A stretch of 64,000 nucleotides of DNA from Nocardia sp. BMG51109 (lineage in GTDB: Bacteria; Actinomycetota; Actinomycetes; Mycobacteriales; Mycobacteriaceae), in contig NZ_JAFQ01000004.1 in NCBI RefSeq assembly GCF_000526215.1, positions 8,308,001 through 8,372,000 of the forward strand, read 5' to 3'. Of the stretch, positions 38,499 through 48,365 are shown piece after piece (the first letter of the stretch is position 1; every line of letters begins with the position of its first letter). Below the pieces are notes generated by a model. That model worked only from the letters and a program-made list of their open reading frames with translations. It ran no database searches and was not told the DNA's origin. The position numbers and the translations under genes are program-made.

Positions 38499-38845
38499 TC
38501 ATGTCGTGGCCATTGGGATGGCGGCGATCGCCGGGCGTGCGTGCATGCATCCAGCCTGACAGGTAACCCGTCACCCATCGGCACGATAGCCAGATTGAGG
38601 TAAGGAATTCAGGAAGCCACAGATCGTCGTGGCAGTCACTCCTTGCCGTCACATGTCACTGGCGAGTGTGGCCCGCCTAGCTCCCACCAGTGCTGGTGAG
38701 TACATCCCTTCCTAAGCAGCCGCATATCGCGCGTTCCAACCCCGGGACCCGAGCGAGTTTCGTCCAGCAGCCACCTCCGAAGTAGTGACCCACCCGGCCG
38801 TGCGACCGGACCACGCACGCACGCCGACCGCCACCAACCGAACAC

Positions 38846-39967
38846 CTACTCCTCAGCAGCCAGCTGCCCACACGCCGCCGCGATCTCCTGCCCCCGCGTA
38901 TCCCGCACCGTACACGGCACACCCTGCGCCTCCACCCGCCGGACGAACTCCCGCTCAACAGGCTTCGGCGACGCATCCCACTTCGAACCCGGAGTCGGAT
39001 TCAACGGAATCAGGTTCACATGCACACGCGAACCGAGAGCCTTGTGCAACTTCGAACCCAGCATCTCCGCGCGCCACGGGTGATCGTTGATATCACGAAT
39101 CAGGGCATACTCGACCGACACCCGACGGCCCGTCGTATCCGCGTAATACCTTGCCGCATCCAGGACTTCGGCAACCGACCAACGATTGTTCACCGGCACC
39201 AACGTATCCCGCAACTCGTCATCCGGAGTATGCAGCGACACAGCCAAAGTCACCGACAGACCCTCATCGGCCAACTTCCGAATCGCCGGCGCCAAACCCA
39301 CCGTCGACACCACCACACTGCGCTGCGAAATACCCAAACCGTCCGGCGCAGGCGAGGTGATCCGCCGCACCGCCGCAACCACACGCTTGTAATTGGCCAG
39401 CGGCTCACCCATGCCCATGAACACGATGTTCGACAGCCGCCCCGCCCCGCCCGCGACCTCGCCGTCGCGTAGGGCCGCCGCGGCCGCGCGGACCTGGTCG
39501 ACGATCTCCGCGGTGGACAGGTTGCGGTCCAGGCCACCCTGGCCGGTGGCGCAGAAGGGGCAGGCCATACCGCAGCCGGCCTGGCTGGAGATGCACAGCG
39601 TGTTGCGGTCGGGATAGCGCATCAGGACCGATTCCAGCAGGGTGCCGTCGCCGGCGCGCCACAAGGTCTTTCGGGTCGTGCCGTCGTCGCACACCACGTG
39701 CCGGACCTCGGTCAGCAGCGGCGGGAACAGGGCCTCGCCGACCTTGGCCCGGATCGGGGCGGGCAGGTCGGTCATCTGCTCCGGGTCGGCCTGCAACCTC
39801 CCGTAGTACTGCCGCGCGATCTGGTCGGCCCGGAACTTCGGCAGTCCCAGTTGCTCCACCGCCCGCCGCCGCTCGGCCGCGTCGAGATCGGCGAGATGAC
39901 GCGGCGGCATGCCCCGGCGCGGGGCATCGAAGACGAGCGGGAGGGAGGTAGTCATAACGGCATCCAT
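38846..39967 (-). CDS. rlmN: Dual-specificity 23S rRNA/tRNA (adenine-C2) methyltransferase RlmN, mosaic gene
   Basis: A radical-SAM enzyme that methylates C2 of A2503 in 23S rRNA and A37 in some tRNAs. The CxxxCxxC iron-sulfur site is CGMACPFC, followed by [13 protein letters not shown] (SAM-binding GEP), and the C-terminal catalytic cysteine is in [11 protein letters not shown]. Length is 373 residues from ATG 39967 (GGGATGGG upstream) or 369 from ATG 39955; relatives favour [12 protein letters not shown]. Everything from the GEP codons (39409) to the stop has five displaced relatives to the left, so this 3' half was most likely delivered by module E and the protein is a chimera of chromosomal N-terminus and island C-terminus. 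Confidence 0.95.
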   Translation of the reverse strand: MDAVMTTSLPLVFDAPRRGMPPRHLADLDAAERRRAVEQLGLPKFRADQIARQYYGRLQADPEQMTDLPAPIRAKVGEALFPPLLTEVRHVVCDDGTTRKTLWRAGDGTLLESVLMRYPDRNTLCISSQAGCGMACPFCATGQGGLDRNLSTAEIVDQVRAAAAALRDGEVAGGAGRLSNIVFMGMGEPLANYKRVVAAVRRITSPAPDGLGISQRSVVVSTVGLAPAIRKLADEGLSVTLAVSLHTPDDELRDTLVPVNNRWSVAEVLDAARYYADTTGRRVSVEYALIRDINDHPWRAEMLGSKLHKALGSRVHVNLIPLNPTPGSKWDASPKPVEREFVRRVEAQGVPCTVRDTRGQEIAAACGQLAAEE

Positions 39968-40079
39968 TGTCCCATCCCGGGGATCCGAATCGGCAGCTGG
40001 GCGGGGTGACGACACATCACCGGCAGATCGGCCGAGTGATTCGCGTGCAATGACCATAGCGATCGGTAATGATCGAGAC

Positions 40080-40442
40080 ATGACCAGCGACGCCGCATCG
40101 ACCCCGGGCCCGGATCCGAGCGCCGAGCGTTCTCCGGACTCGCCCACCGCCCCGACCGAACCCACCGCGCGGCCCGCCACCCAGGCACCGCGTAAAACCT
40201 CGCTCGAGAGCCGCACCGGCTACACCTGGATCGCACTCGTCGCGGCCGCGGTGCTGGGCATCATCCTGCTGGTCTTCATCCTGCAGAATCTGACTCAGGC
40301 GCAGGTCACGCTGTTCTTCTGGAGCTTCTCGCTGCCGCTCGGTGTCACCATCCTGCTCTCGGTCATAGCCGGAGCCCTGGTGATGGCGCTGGTCGGAGGT
40401 TGGCGCATCCTGCAGTTGCGCCGAGCCGCCAAACGCGGCTGA
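40080..40442 (+). CDS. LapA-domain (DUF1049) membrane protein
   Basis: A 120-residue protein with a Pro/Thr/Ala-rich cytoplasmic N-terminus, then two membrane segments ([20 protein letters not shown] and [20 protein letters not shown]) with [20 protein letters not shown] between them, the typical LapA/DUF1049 layout, and a basic end RRAAKRG. The role in actinobacteria is unclear. Start ATG 40080 was chosen; an in-frame ATG at 40050 also exists. Divergent from rlmN. Confidence 0.8.
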   Translation: MTSDAASTPGPDPSAERSPDSPTAPTEPTARPATQAPRKTSLESRTGYTWIALVAAAVLGIILLVFILQNLTQAQVTLFFWSFSLPLGVTILLSVIAGALVMALVGGWRILQLRRAAKRG

Positions 40443-40479
40443 CCCGGTCCAGCTGCTCCCGACCGATCCGCCGTTCCAT

Positions 40480-40625
40480 CCTGCCCACCGGTCCGCAATC
40501 TCGGCCTGCCAGCCGACCCGAGATCCCAGTCTGTCAACCGTCCGTAAATGCCAGCCGGTCTGCCATTCAAGCCTGTCGACCGGCCCATAATCCCGACCTG
40601 CCGGCCGACCCCGTCATTCCGGCGT
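40480..40625. repeat. Degenerate tandem repeat downstream of cdsA
   Basis: About five imperfect copies of a 26-30 base unit of the type CCTGCCGGCCGACCC followed by an ATC-rich tail fill the gap between the LapA-like gene and cdsA. It resembles interspersed mini-repeats seen between mycobacterial genes. Confidence 0.45.
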
Positions 40626-40650
40626 GCACGTGGCCGGAATCCAGCCACCT

Positions 40651-41589
40651 CTACAGCAGCGCCGTGAACACCAGCCAGGACACCAGCGCGGAAGGCAGCA
40701 TCGAGTCCAGCCGGTCCATGATGCCGCCGTGCCCGGGCAGCAGCGTGCCCATATCCTTGATGCCCAGTTCGCGCTTGATCTGCGACTCGACCAGGTCACC
40801 GCCGGTGGCCACCAGCACCACCGCGACACCGGCCAGCACGCCGATCATCGAATTCGCCTGCAGCAGCAGGGTCACCGTCAGCAGCCCGCCGATGATGCAG
40901 AACACCAGCGATCCGGCGAAACCCTCCCACGACTTCTTCGGGCTGATCGCCGGAACCATCGGATGCCGGCCGAACAGCACCCCGGCCACGTAGCCGCCGA
41001 CGTCCGAGCAGACCACCAGGATCATGAACGTCAGCACCCGCAGATTGCCGTTGTCCGCCGCCAGCTGCAAGACCGCGAACGATGCCAGCAGCGGCACCCA
41101 GATCAGCACGAACAGCGTTATTGCGCTGTCCCGCAGGAAGTTTCGCGGCGTCGCCGACAGGCCGTGGTCGAACAGCCGCCAGCCCATGCACACCAGAGCG
41201 GTCCCCGCGAATGCCCCCGCCACCCCCTCGGGGCCGAACGGCCACGCCAGCCACAGCACGGCCTGCCCGCCCAGGATCAGCGGAATTCGCGGTACCAGCA
41301 CGTCGGCCTCGCGCAGCCGCTTGGCGACCTCCCAGGTCGCGACCGCGATGGCCACCGCGGCCACGCCGACGAATACATGTGGGACGAATAGCAGGATCGC
41401 GATGAGCGACAGGCCCAAGGCGAAGCCGACACCCAGGGCCGCGGGTAAATTCCGGCCGGCACGCGAGGACTTACCGTTCGGCTGCGCCGCCGACGGTGTT
41501 TCCTGTGCCGGTGTCACACCGGCCGCGTCGCTCGCCGGCACCGCGTCGCCGGCGGCGGCTTCATCGGCCACCATTGTCCCGTCGCTCAC
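40651..41589 (-). CDS. cdsA: Phosphatidate cytidylyltransferase
   Basis: Makes CDP-diacylglycerol from phosphatidate and CTP in the membrane, the branch point to phosphatidylinositol, cardiolipin and phosphatidylethanolamine. 312 residues, with a ~45-residue disordered N-terminus, about eight membrane segments, and the family signature near the C-terminus (ESQIKRELGIKDMGTLLPGH, then GGIMDRLDS). It follows frr on the same strand with a 48-base gap, as in mycobacteria, and is probably co-transcribed with frr and pyrH. Confidence 0.95.
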   Translation of the reverse strand: MSDGTMVADEAAAGDAVPASDAAGVTPAQETPSAAQPNGKSSRAGRNLPAALGVGFALGLSLIAILLFVPHVFVGVAAVAIAVATWEVAKRLREADVLVPRIPLILGGQAVLWLAWPFGPEGVAGAFAGTALVCMGWRLFDHGLSATPRNFLRDSAITLFVLIWVPLLASFAVLQLAADNGNLRVLTFMILVVCSDVGGYVAGVLFGRHPMVPAISPKKSWEGFAGSLVFCIIGGLLTVTLLLQANSMIGVLAGVAVVLVATGGDLVESQIKRELGIKDMGTLLPGHGGIMDRLDSMLPSALVSWLVFTALL

Positions 41590-41637
41590 TTGTAGTCCAC
41601 TCCGTCCCCGGCCCCGGCGGGCAAACTTCCGAAGGCC

Positions 41638-42195
41638 TCAGACCTCGAGCAGTTCCGATTCCTTGTGCTTGACCAGATCGTCGATCTGACCGACGTACTT
41701 GTGCGTGGTCTTGTCCAGTTCCTTCTCGGCGCGGCCGACCTCGTCCTCGCCGGCCTCGCCGTCCTTCTGGATGCGGCCCAGCTCCTCCATCGCCTTGCGC
41801 CGCACGTTGCGGATGGCGATCTTGGCGTCCTCACCCTTGGACTTGGCCTGCTTCACCAGTTCGCGGCGACGCTCCTCGGTCAGCTGCGGGATCGCCACAC
41901 GGATGATGTTGCCGTCGTTGGTGGGGTTGACGCCCAGGTCCGAGTTCCGGATCGCGGTCTCGATCGTTTGTAGTTGAGCCTGCTCGTACGGTTTGATGAC
42001 GACCATCCGGGGCTCCGGTACCGAGATGCTGGACATCTGCGTGACCGGCGTCGGCGAACCGTAGTAGTCGACGACGATCCTGTTGAACATGCTCGGGTTG
42101 GCGCGCCCGGTCCGGATGCCGCCGAGGTCGTCCTTCGCCACCGTGACGGCCTTCTCCATCTTCTCCTCGGCGTCGAAGAGCGCTTCTTCAATCAC
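41638..42195 (-). CDS. frr: Ribosome recycling factor
   Basis: Splits post-termination ribosomes together with EF-G. 185 residues, the usual family length, with [30 protein letters not shown] and [20 protein letters not shown]. The GTG at 42195 is preferred because GGAGGAAAC lies six bases upstream; a GTG five codons earlier overlaps that site. Lies just after pyrH. Confidence 0.95.
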   Translation of the reverse strand: MIEEALFDAEEKMEKAVTVAKDDLGGIRTGRANPSMFNRIVVDYYGSPTPVTQMSSISVPEPRMVVIKPYEQAQLQTIETAIRNSDLGVNPTNDGNIIRVAIPQLTEERRRELVKQAKSKGEDAKIAIRNVRRKAMEELGRIQKDGEAGEDEVGRAEKELDKTTHKYVGQIDDLVKHKESELLEV

Positions 42196-42263
42196 GACCG
42201 TTTCCTCCACAGCGTTCGTCGTATGTCGGTTCCGGGCTCAGCGGGGACGCGCCCCGGCACGAC

Positions 42264-42992
42264 TCAGGACCGAACCAGTGTGCCGATCTTCTCACCGGCC
42301 ACCGCACGGGCGATATTGCCCTTCGTCAGAAGATTGAACACCAGCATCGGCATCTGGTTGTCCATGCACAGGCTGAACGCGGTGGCGTCGGCGACCTTCA
42401 ATCCGCGTTCGAGCACCTGCTTGTGGGTGATCTCGGAGAACATGGTGGCATCGGGATCCAGGCGCGGATCGTCGGTGTACACCCCGTCGACCGACTTGGC
42501 CATCAGCACCACCTCGGCGCCGATCTCCAGGGCGCGCTGGGCGGCGGTGGTGTCGGTGGAGAAGTACGGCATGCCCATCCCGGCGCCGAAGATCACCACC
42601 CGGCCCTTGTCCAGGTGCCGCTTGGCGCGCAGCGGCAGGTAGGGCTCGGCGACCTGGCCCATCGTGATCGCCGTCTGCACCCGGGTGTCCACCCCCTGCT
42701 TCTCCAGGAAGTCTTGCAGCGCAAGGCTGTTCATCACGGTGCCGAGCATGCCCATGTAGTCCGAGCGGGCGCGCTCCAGGCCGCGCTCCTCGAGTTCGGC
42801 GCCGCGGAAGAAGTTCCCGCCGCCGATCACCACCGCCACCTGCACGCCGGTGGCGATCACCTCGGCGATCTGCTCGGCGACCGTCTGCACCACGTCCGGA
42901 TCGAGTCCGACGTTGCCGCCGCCGAACATCTCCCCACCCAGCTTGAGGAGCACTCGGCGATAGCCCAGGCGGGCCGGTTCCGGGTCCGACAT
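42264..42992 (-). CDS. pyrH: UMP kinase
   Basis: Phosphorylates UMP to UDP in pyrimidine synthesis; amino-acid kinase fold. 242 residues from an ATG preceded by GGAGTAGGAGA. Motifs: [13 protein letters not shown] at the N-terminus, [29 protein letters not shown] and [15 protein letters not shown]. The longer upstream open frame is spurious. Followed 68 bases later by frr. Confidence 0.95.
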   Translation of the reverse strand: MSDPEPARLGYRRVLLKLGGEMFGGGNVGLDPDVVQTVAEQIAEVIATGVQVAVVIGGGNFFRGAELEERGLERARSDYMGMLGTVMNSLALQDFLEKQGVDTRVQTAITMGQVAEPYLPLRAKRHLDKGRVVIFGAGMGMPYFSTDTTAAQRALEIGAEVVLMAKSVDGVYTDDPRLDPDATMFSEITHKQVLERGLKVADATAFSLCMDNQMPMLVFNLLTKGNIARAVAGEKIGTLVRS

Positions 42993-43203
42993 CGGTCTCC
43001 TACTCCTCTGCAGACGGGGACACACACGCGAAAAGACCATCCGGTGTCGAGCGAAACACGGGACGGTGACAAAGCTTCGTCCATCCTGCCCTACGACCGC
43101 ACCGAAACGCGCACCGACCCTAGAATTCGTGACCATTAGTCGCACTTCGGACACAGGGCCGCGGAAGCGACGCGACGCTTCCGGGACAACCGTCACCCGC
43201 AAC

Positions 43204-43242
43204 ACGGCCCCCGGACAACCGAACCGGTTGCGCGGGGGCCGT
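43204..43242 (-). terminator. Terminator of the rpsB-tsf transcript
   Basis: ACGGCCCCCG and CGGGGGCCGT form a 10-bp stem with a nested CAACCG/CGGTTG stem, followed on the plus strand by TTTT. It lies just after the tsf stop and before the pyrH promoter region. Confidence 0.6.
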
Positions 43243-43267
43243 TTTCGCGTGACGGGACCGGCTGCCG

Positions 43268-44092
43268 CTAGGCCTGGCCGACCTCGAAGCGGGCGAAACG
43301 GGTGATGGTGACGCCGGCGTCGTCCAGCAGCTGCTTGACGGTCTTCTTGGAGTCGGTGACCGACGGCTGCTCCAACAGCACGACGTCCTTGTAGAAGCCG
43401 TTGACGCGGCCCTCGACGATCTTCGGCAGCGCGGCCTCCGGCTTGCCCTCCTCGCGGGCGGTCGCCTCGGCGATGCCGCGCTCCTTGTCCACGAGTTCGG
43501 CCGGGACCTCGTCGCGGGTGACGTAGCGGGCCTTCAGCGCGGCGATCTGCATGGCGGCCGCGCGGGCGGTCTCCGCGGCGGCGTCGCCGGAGCCCTGGTA
43601 CTCGACCACCACGCCGACGGCGGGCGGCAGGTCCGAGGAGCGCTTGTGCAGATAGGTCGCGACCGGGCCGTCGAAGGATACGACGCGGCGCAGTTCCAGC
43701 TTCTCGCCGATCTTGGCGGCGAGTTCCTGCACGGCCTGGTCGGCGGTCTTGCCGTTGACGTCCAGCGCCTTCAGCGCGTCCAGGTCGGCCGGGTGGGCCT
43801 TGCCCGCGACCTCGGCGATATCGCCGGCCAGATTCTGGAACTCGTCGTTCTTGGCGACGAAGTCGGTCTCGGAGTTGATCTCGAACATGACGCCGTTCGA
43901 GGCGATGACCAGGCCCTCGGCGGTCGCGCGCTCGGCACGCTTGCCGACGTCCTTGGCGCCCTTGATGCGCAGCACCTCGACGGCCTTGTCAAAGTCGCCG
44001 TCGGTCTCCTCGAGGGCCTTCTTGCAGTCCATCATGCCGGAGCCGGTGAGCTCGCGGAGCCGCTTGACGTCCGCGGCGGTGTAGTTCGCCAT
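43268..44092 (-). CDS. tsf: Elongation factor Ts
   Basis: Nucleotide exchange factor of EF-Tu. 274 residues, with the conserved N-terminal UBA-like part ([20 protein letters not shown]) and the core signature [19 protein letters not shown]. Ends FARFEVGQA. Directly downstream of rpsB as in most bacteria, with a strong GGAGG site before the ATG. Confidence 0.97.
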   Translation of the reverse strand: MANYTAADVKRLRELTGSGMMDCKKALEETDGDFDKAVEVLRIKGAKDVGKRAERATAEGLVIASNGVMFEINSETDFVAKNDEFQNLAGDIAEVAGKAHPADLDALKALDVNGKTADQAVQELAAKIGEKLELRRVVSFDGPVATYLHKRSSDLPPAVGVVVEYQGSGDAAAETARAAAMQIAALKARYVTRDEVPAELVDKERGIAEATAREEGKPEAALPKIVEGRVNGFYKDVVLLEQPSVTDSKKTVKQLLDDAGVTITRFARFEVGQA

Positions 44093-44268
44093 CCTGGCGA
44101 GCCTCCTTGGGTGATTTCGATTTCAGGTCTGGCACCACCATGCCGACCACTTCCGAACGGGAAGGGCCGGCACGGTGAACAGAAACGTCGCGGTGCGGTT
44201 GTCCGCGCCGACGGCGGCAGCAGGCATCGCCACCGGGGCCTCGTTGCCGCCGCCGTCGAACATCACGG

Positions 44269-45156
44269 TCAGAAGTCGGCCGGGGTCTTGGTGGCCGAAT
44301 CCTCCTTCAGCTCGGCCTCGGCGGCCGTCTCGGGAGCAGCCGTCTCGGGAGCAGCGGCCTCGGGAGCATCCTCGGTGGCCGGGTTCGCCTGGGCCAGCAG
44401 CTCCTGCTCCCACTCGGCCAACGGCTCGCCCCCGCCGGCCTCCGGCTTGGCGTCGCCGCCGGCACGCGCGGCGCGGGCCTGCACGCCCTCGGCGACCGCG
44501 GACGCCACGACCTTGGTCAGCAGCGCGGCCGAGCGGATGGCGTCGTCGTTGCCCGGGATCGGGTAGTCGACCAGGTCGGGGTCGCAGTTGGTGTCCAGGA
44601 TCGCGATGACCGGGATGTTCAGCTTGCGGGCCTCGCCGACGGCGATGTGCTCCTTGTTGGTGTCGACCACCCAGATGGCCGAGGGCACCTTGGCCATATC
44701 GCGGATGCCGCCGAGGGTGCGCTCCAGCTTGTTCTTCTCACGCGTCAGCATGAGGATTTCCTTCTTGGTGCGACCCTCGAAACCGCCGGTCTGCTCCATC
44801 GCCTCGAGTTCCTTGAGGCGCTGCAGCCGCTTGTGCACGGTGGAGAAGTTGGTGAGCATGCCACCGAGCCAGCGCTGGTTCACGTACGGCATGCCGACGC
44901 GGGTCGCCTCGGCAGCGATCGACTCCTGCGCCTGCTTCTTGGTGCCGACGAACAGCACGGTGCCACCGTGGGCGACGGTCTCCTTGACGAACTCGTACGC
45001 CTTGTCGATGTAGGTCAGCGTCTGCTGCAGATCGATGATGTAGATGCCGTTGCGGTCGGTGAAGATGAACCGCTTCATCTTCGGGTTCCAACGGCGGGTC
45101 TGGTGCCCGAAGTGTGCGCCGCTGTCGAGCAGCTGCTTCATGGTTACGACAGCCAT
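44269..45156 (-). CDS. rpsB: 30S ribosomal protein S2
   Basis: 295 residues from ATG 45156. Signatures: [34 protein letters not shown], and [20 protein letters not shown] followed by [13 protein letters not shown]. The C-terminal ~55 residues are an acidic Ala/Glu/Pro-rich tail with a repeated AAPET unit, common in actinobacterial S2. The upstream open frame extension (to 45528) has no support. Confidence 0.97.
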   Translation of the reverse strand: MAVVTMKQLLDSGAHFGHQTRRWNPKMKRFIFTDRNGIYIIDLQQTLTYIDKAYEFVKETVAHGGTVLFVGTKKQAQESIAAEATRVGMPYVNQRWLGGMLTNFSTVHKRLQRLKELEAMEQTGGFEGRTKKEILMLTREKNKLERTLGGIRDMAKVPSAIWVVDTNKEHIAVGEARKLNIPVIAILDTNCDPDLVDYPIPGNDDAIRSAALLTKVVASAVAEGVQARAARAGGDAKPEAGGGEPLAEWEQELLAQANPATEDAPEAAAPETAAPETAAEAELKEDSATKTPADF

Positions 45157-45580
45157 GGCTCTCGTATCTCGCTTTCGTTGCCGGTTGACGCGGGAATCGG
45201 CCGATTCCCGCCCTGGCGCCCGAGACCGCCGGGCCCGGATTGTCGAGAAATCCGGGACCAGCCGACGATCTTGCGATGCGGGCGCGCGAAGTCGGTCCAC
45301 CCAGGGCGAACCGCGCGGCCAGTCTACGCTCACGCCCAGCTCGGGCCTAATCGATACCCCCGCGCACGGGCCCGATCGAGGCGGCGAAGCCCCTCCGTGA
45401 GCCTCCCCCGATAGCGGGAAGGGGCGAGCGGCGGACCGCCGAGGGCGCGGCCGTGAACGCTGTGGCGGACGAGAGCGGGACCGGGCGGGTTGAACCCGGG
45501 CCTGTTCACAACGCGGCATGTTGTCCACACTCGCGGCGTTCGGTCTTCTCTCCGCAGGCGGATGGCGGCAGGGTGAGGCG

Positions 45581-46081
45581 ATGCGCTGGATCGTCGCCGT
45601 CGTCCTGGGTCTGCTCCTCGTGCCCGGCTTGCTGCCCGCATCCGCCGCCGATGCCGCGCCGGGCGGCGGATTCGGGTGGCCGGTGCAGCCGCGGCCGCCG
45701 GTGCTGCGGCGGTTCGAGAAACCGCCGCGGGATTGGCTACCGGGGCACCGCGGGGTGGATCTCGGCGCCGCCGCGGGACAACCGGTGCTCGCGGCGGGCG
45801 GCGGCGTGGTCGCCTTCGCCGGCGAGGTCGGCGGGAAGCCCGTGGTTTCCGTCGATCATCCCGGCGGGCTGCGCACCACCTATGAGCCCGTGCGGCCGTC
45901 AGTTGCGGTGGGGCGCAAGGTCGTTCGGGGCACGGTGCTGGGCGTCCTGCAACCGGGGCACCCAGGCTGCGCGAATCCCTGCCTGCACTGGGGAGCCCGG
46001 CGGGGCCGCGATTATGTGGACCCGCTGGGGTTGCTCCGGGCGGCACCGTTGCGCCTGAAACCGATCGAACACGGGCCCTGA
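45581..46081 (+). CDS. Secreted M23 (LytM-type) peptidase-like protein
   Basis: 166 residues from an ATG behind GGGTGAGGCG, with a signal peptide ([20 protein letters not shown], cleavage near ADA-AP). The M23 domain retains [20 protein letters not shown] (the HxxxD zinc ligands) and CLHWGARRG (the second zinc site). Such proteins cleave or remodel peptidoglycan cross-links. Its position next to rpsB, in the opposite direction, matches mycobacterial Rv2891. Confidence 0.85.
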   Translation: MRWIVAVVLGLLLVPGLLPASAADAAPGGGFGWPVQPRPPVLRRFEKPPRDWLPGHRGVDLGAAAGQPVLAAGGGVVAFAGEVGGKPVVSVDHPGGLRTTYEPVRPSVAVGRKVVRGTVLGVLQPGHPGCANPCLHWGARRGRDYVDPLGLLRAAPLRLKPIEHGP

Positions 46082-46356
46082 CAGATGACAGACACGGCCT
46101 CGACACACGCTGCCGTTCGTCTCGTCACGAATGCGGATCGGACGCCGAGAACGAGTGCACCGGTGGATGGTTCGGCGGAGTCCGACCGAGAACGGGTGGT
46201 GGGCAAGGTCGCGGTTTCCGGCTCTCGGGGCCGTCGGCCGGTCTCTCACTCTCCGCTCACCGGGCAACGGGACCGATCGGCCGCGCCGCCGATCGGCACG
46301 TCTCACTTGCGCCACGGCAGCCCCGCGACGCATGCGACCGGCGCGGCCGCGAGGCG

Positions 46357-47118
46357 TCACCGCCCGGCCGGAACCGTGCCTTCGCGTTCGGCGAGATCGC
46401 GCTTCCACTCCCGGAACGACTCCTCGGTGCGGCCGCGGCGCCAGTAGCCGGAGATCGAGGCGAACGCCGCGGGCACCGCGCGCTCCTTGCGGATGTAGGG
46501 CCGCATGTCGTGCATCACCGCCTGGGCCTCGCCGTGGATGAACACGTGCACCTGCCCGTCGCGCCAGGGCTCGGCGCGCACGGCCGCCGCCAGCGCCTCA
46601 CCCGGGCCACGGTCGCCCCGATGCACCCAGGTCAGCTCGACGCTCGCGGGACGGTCGAAGTCGAGTTCGTCCGCGGGACCGGCGACTTCGACGAACACGC
46701 GGCCCACCGCGTCGGCCGCCAGCGAGGCGCATGCGCTCGCGATGGCCGGCAGCGCGGCCTCGTCCCCGGCCAGCAGGTGCCAATCGGCCTCCGGCCGCGG
46801 CGAGTAGGCACCGCTGGGACCCATCAGCTCGATCTCGTCGCCCGGCTGCGCGCCGGCCGCCCACGGCCCGGCCACGCCCTCGTCGCCGTGGTGGACGAAG
46901 TCGATCGCGATCTCCTGGGCGTCGGGGTCGATCGACCGGACGGTGTAAGTGCGCACGGTGTCGCCGTCCGGACCCGGGAACGTCAGTTTGACGTAGGCGT
47001 CGGTATAGCCGTTGGGTTCGAACGTGGCAAAACCCGGGCCACCGAGATACACCCGGATCAGATGGTCGGTCAGGCGTTCGGTGCGGCGGACCACGAAGCT
47101 GTGGCGGGGACGAGCCAA
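46357..47118 (-). CDS. Siderophore-interacting FAD-binding reductase family protein
   Basis: 253 residues of the SIP/ViuB family, which releases iron from ferric siderophores by flavin-dependent reduction. RTYTVRSID is the flavin-binding motif, then IDFVHHGDEGVAGPWA and HLLAGDEAALPAIASAC; ISGYWRRGRTEESFREWKR is the usual C-terminal signature. The TTG at 47118 is preferred: GGAGGT lies seven bases upstream and relatives start ARPRHSFVV. An iron-box-like sequence lies just upstream. In M. tuberculosis the homologue viuB lies between xerC and dprA; here it sits on the other side of xerC. Confidence 0.88.
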   Translation of the reverse strand: MARPRHSFVVRRTERLTDHLIRVYLGGPGFATFEPNGYTDAYVKLTFPGPDGDTVRTYTVRSIDPDAQEIAIDFVHHGDEGVAGPWAAGAQPGDEIELMGPSGAYSPRPEADWHLLAGDEAALPAIASACASLAADAVGRVFVEVAGPADELDFDRPASVELTWVHRGDRGPGEALAAAVRAEPWRDGQVHVFIHGEAQAVMHDMRPYIRKERAVPAAFASISGYWRRGRTEESFREWKRDLAEREGTVPAGR

Positions 47119-47132
47119 GGAAGACACCTCCA

Positions 47133-47150
47133 CAAATTAGGATTACCTAA
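47133..47150 (-). promoter_or_regulatory. Putative IdeR/DtxR iron box
   Basis: On the minus strand TTAGGTAATCCTAATTTG matches about 11 of the first 15 positions of the TTAGGTTAGGCTAACCTAA consensus and lies immediately before the ribosome binding site of the siderophore-interacting protein. Iron repression is the natural expectation; the second half-site is weak. Confidence 0.5.
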
Positions 47151-47269
47151 GCAACGGTAGCACGAAAGTATCGGCGATAGCTCGCGATACATTTGTGCGA
47201 ATCCGAGGTCTACGAATCCTCGGCACCGCCACCTTCTCAGGTCGGTGAAGCGGCGAGCAGGATGACCCC

Positions 47270-47776
47270 ATGCCCGACACTCCCCCGTACACCTATCCCG
47301 AAACCGGCGCGACGAACGGCGAATTCCCGCCCGGGTACCACCATTTCCGGCTGCGCCGCCGGATCGGGTCGGGACGGTCGCTGTTCGAATCGGCGGGCGC
47401 GCAGATCCTGGCCTATCGGATGCAGCGTGGCACCGGCATCTTCCACGCGGCGAGCACGCCCACCGCGCAACCGGGCACCGCGCTGACGGTCCGCCTCGGC
47501 CCCGGTCCCCTGGGCATCACCGCCCCGTGCCGGGTGGTCTACATCCTTGACGAACCGAACCGCCGCGGCTTCGCCTACGGCACCCTGCCCGGCCACCCCG
47601 AGATCGGCGAGGAACTGTTCGCCGTGGAATACGACCCCGACGACGACGCGGTACACGGAGTAGTGGCGTCCTTCTCCCGCCCCGGAACCTGGTACACCCG
47701 CCTCGCCGGCCCCGTCGTGCGCGGCGTGCAGCGCTATATCGCCGGGCGGTACATCGAGACCGTCCGGCCCCGGTGA
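47270..47776 (+). CDS. DUF1990 family protein
   Basis: 168 residues, AGGATGA before the ATG. The sequence FRLRRRIGSGRSLFESAGAQ, then ILAYRMQRGTGIFH, and VVASFSRPGTWYTRLAGPVV near the end fit the DUF1990 family, whose function is unknown. No membrane segment or signal peptide. Divergent from the siderophore-interacting gene, so the ~150-base gap carries both promoters. Confidence 0.85.
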   Translation: MPDTPPYTYPETGATNGEFPPGYHHFRLRRRIGSGRSLFESAGAQILAYRMQRGTGIFHAASTPTAQPGTALTVRLGPGPLGITAPCRVVYILDEPNRRGFAYGTLPGHPEIGEELFAVEYDPDDDAVHGVVASFSRPGTWYTRLAGPVVRGVQRYIAGRYIETVRPR

Positions 47777-48365
47777 ATTCCTGGCCCAGCGAACGTGCCG
47801 CACCGGCCCGACTCCGACTCATCGGGACCTGCCCTCCACCGTGACCGCCTGCACCGCAGACATCCGCCCTGCTCATCGAGGGCGCATCCCGCCGCGCCGT
47901 CAGTACCGTGCGCGCCGGTCCCGGGCCACGAGACGGCCACGGCGCGCCGAGCGAGTGTGCGGTCTCGCTGTCCGGGAGACCCGCATCCATCGGGTTACCG
48001 CACGTCGTTCGTCGATCCGGGCGCGAGCAATCTGCTCTGTCGCACTGCCCTGCCTCGGCTTCGATGAGGTCGAGGCAGCGGATCTCGGCGGTGCCCCAGC
48101 CCGGCGACAGGGGTGGACCGCACCGGCGCGGATATTCGCGGCATCGACCGCCTCGGCGTTGTCGGTCGTACCGAGTGTCCGACTGCGGGGTGGCCGCCGC
48201 GGGCGTCTCACCGCTCACGTCCGGAACAGCGTGGCCCGCAACGGGCGGGCTTCGATGCGCGATTCGGCCGACAAGGTCGCGAAAGCTCCTGCGCACAGAA
48301 CGGTCATGCGGCCGACTGCCGGGCCGCCTCGGCAGCTCGACCGGCGCGGGAATCCCGCAGGTCCG
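47777..48365. other. Gene-free stretch before xerC
   Basis: About 590 GC-rich bases with long but implausible open frames in all six frames. I see no gene, RNA or repeat that I can support. Confidence 0.4.
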
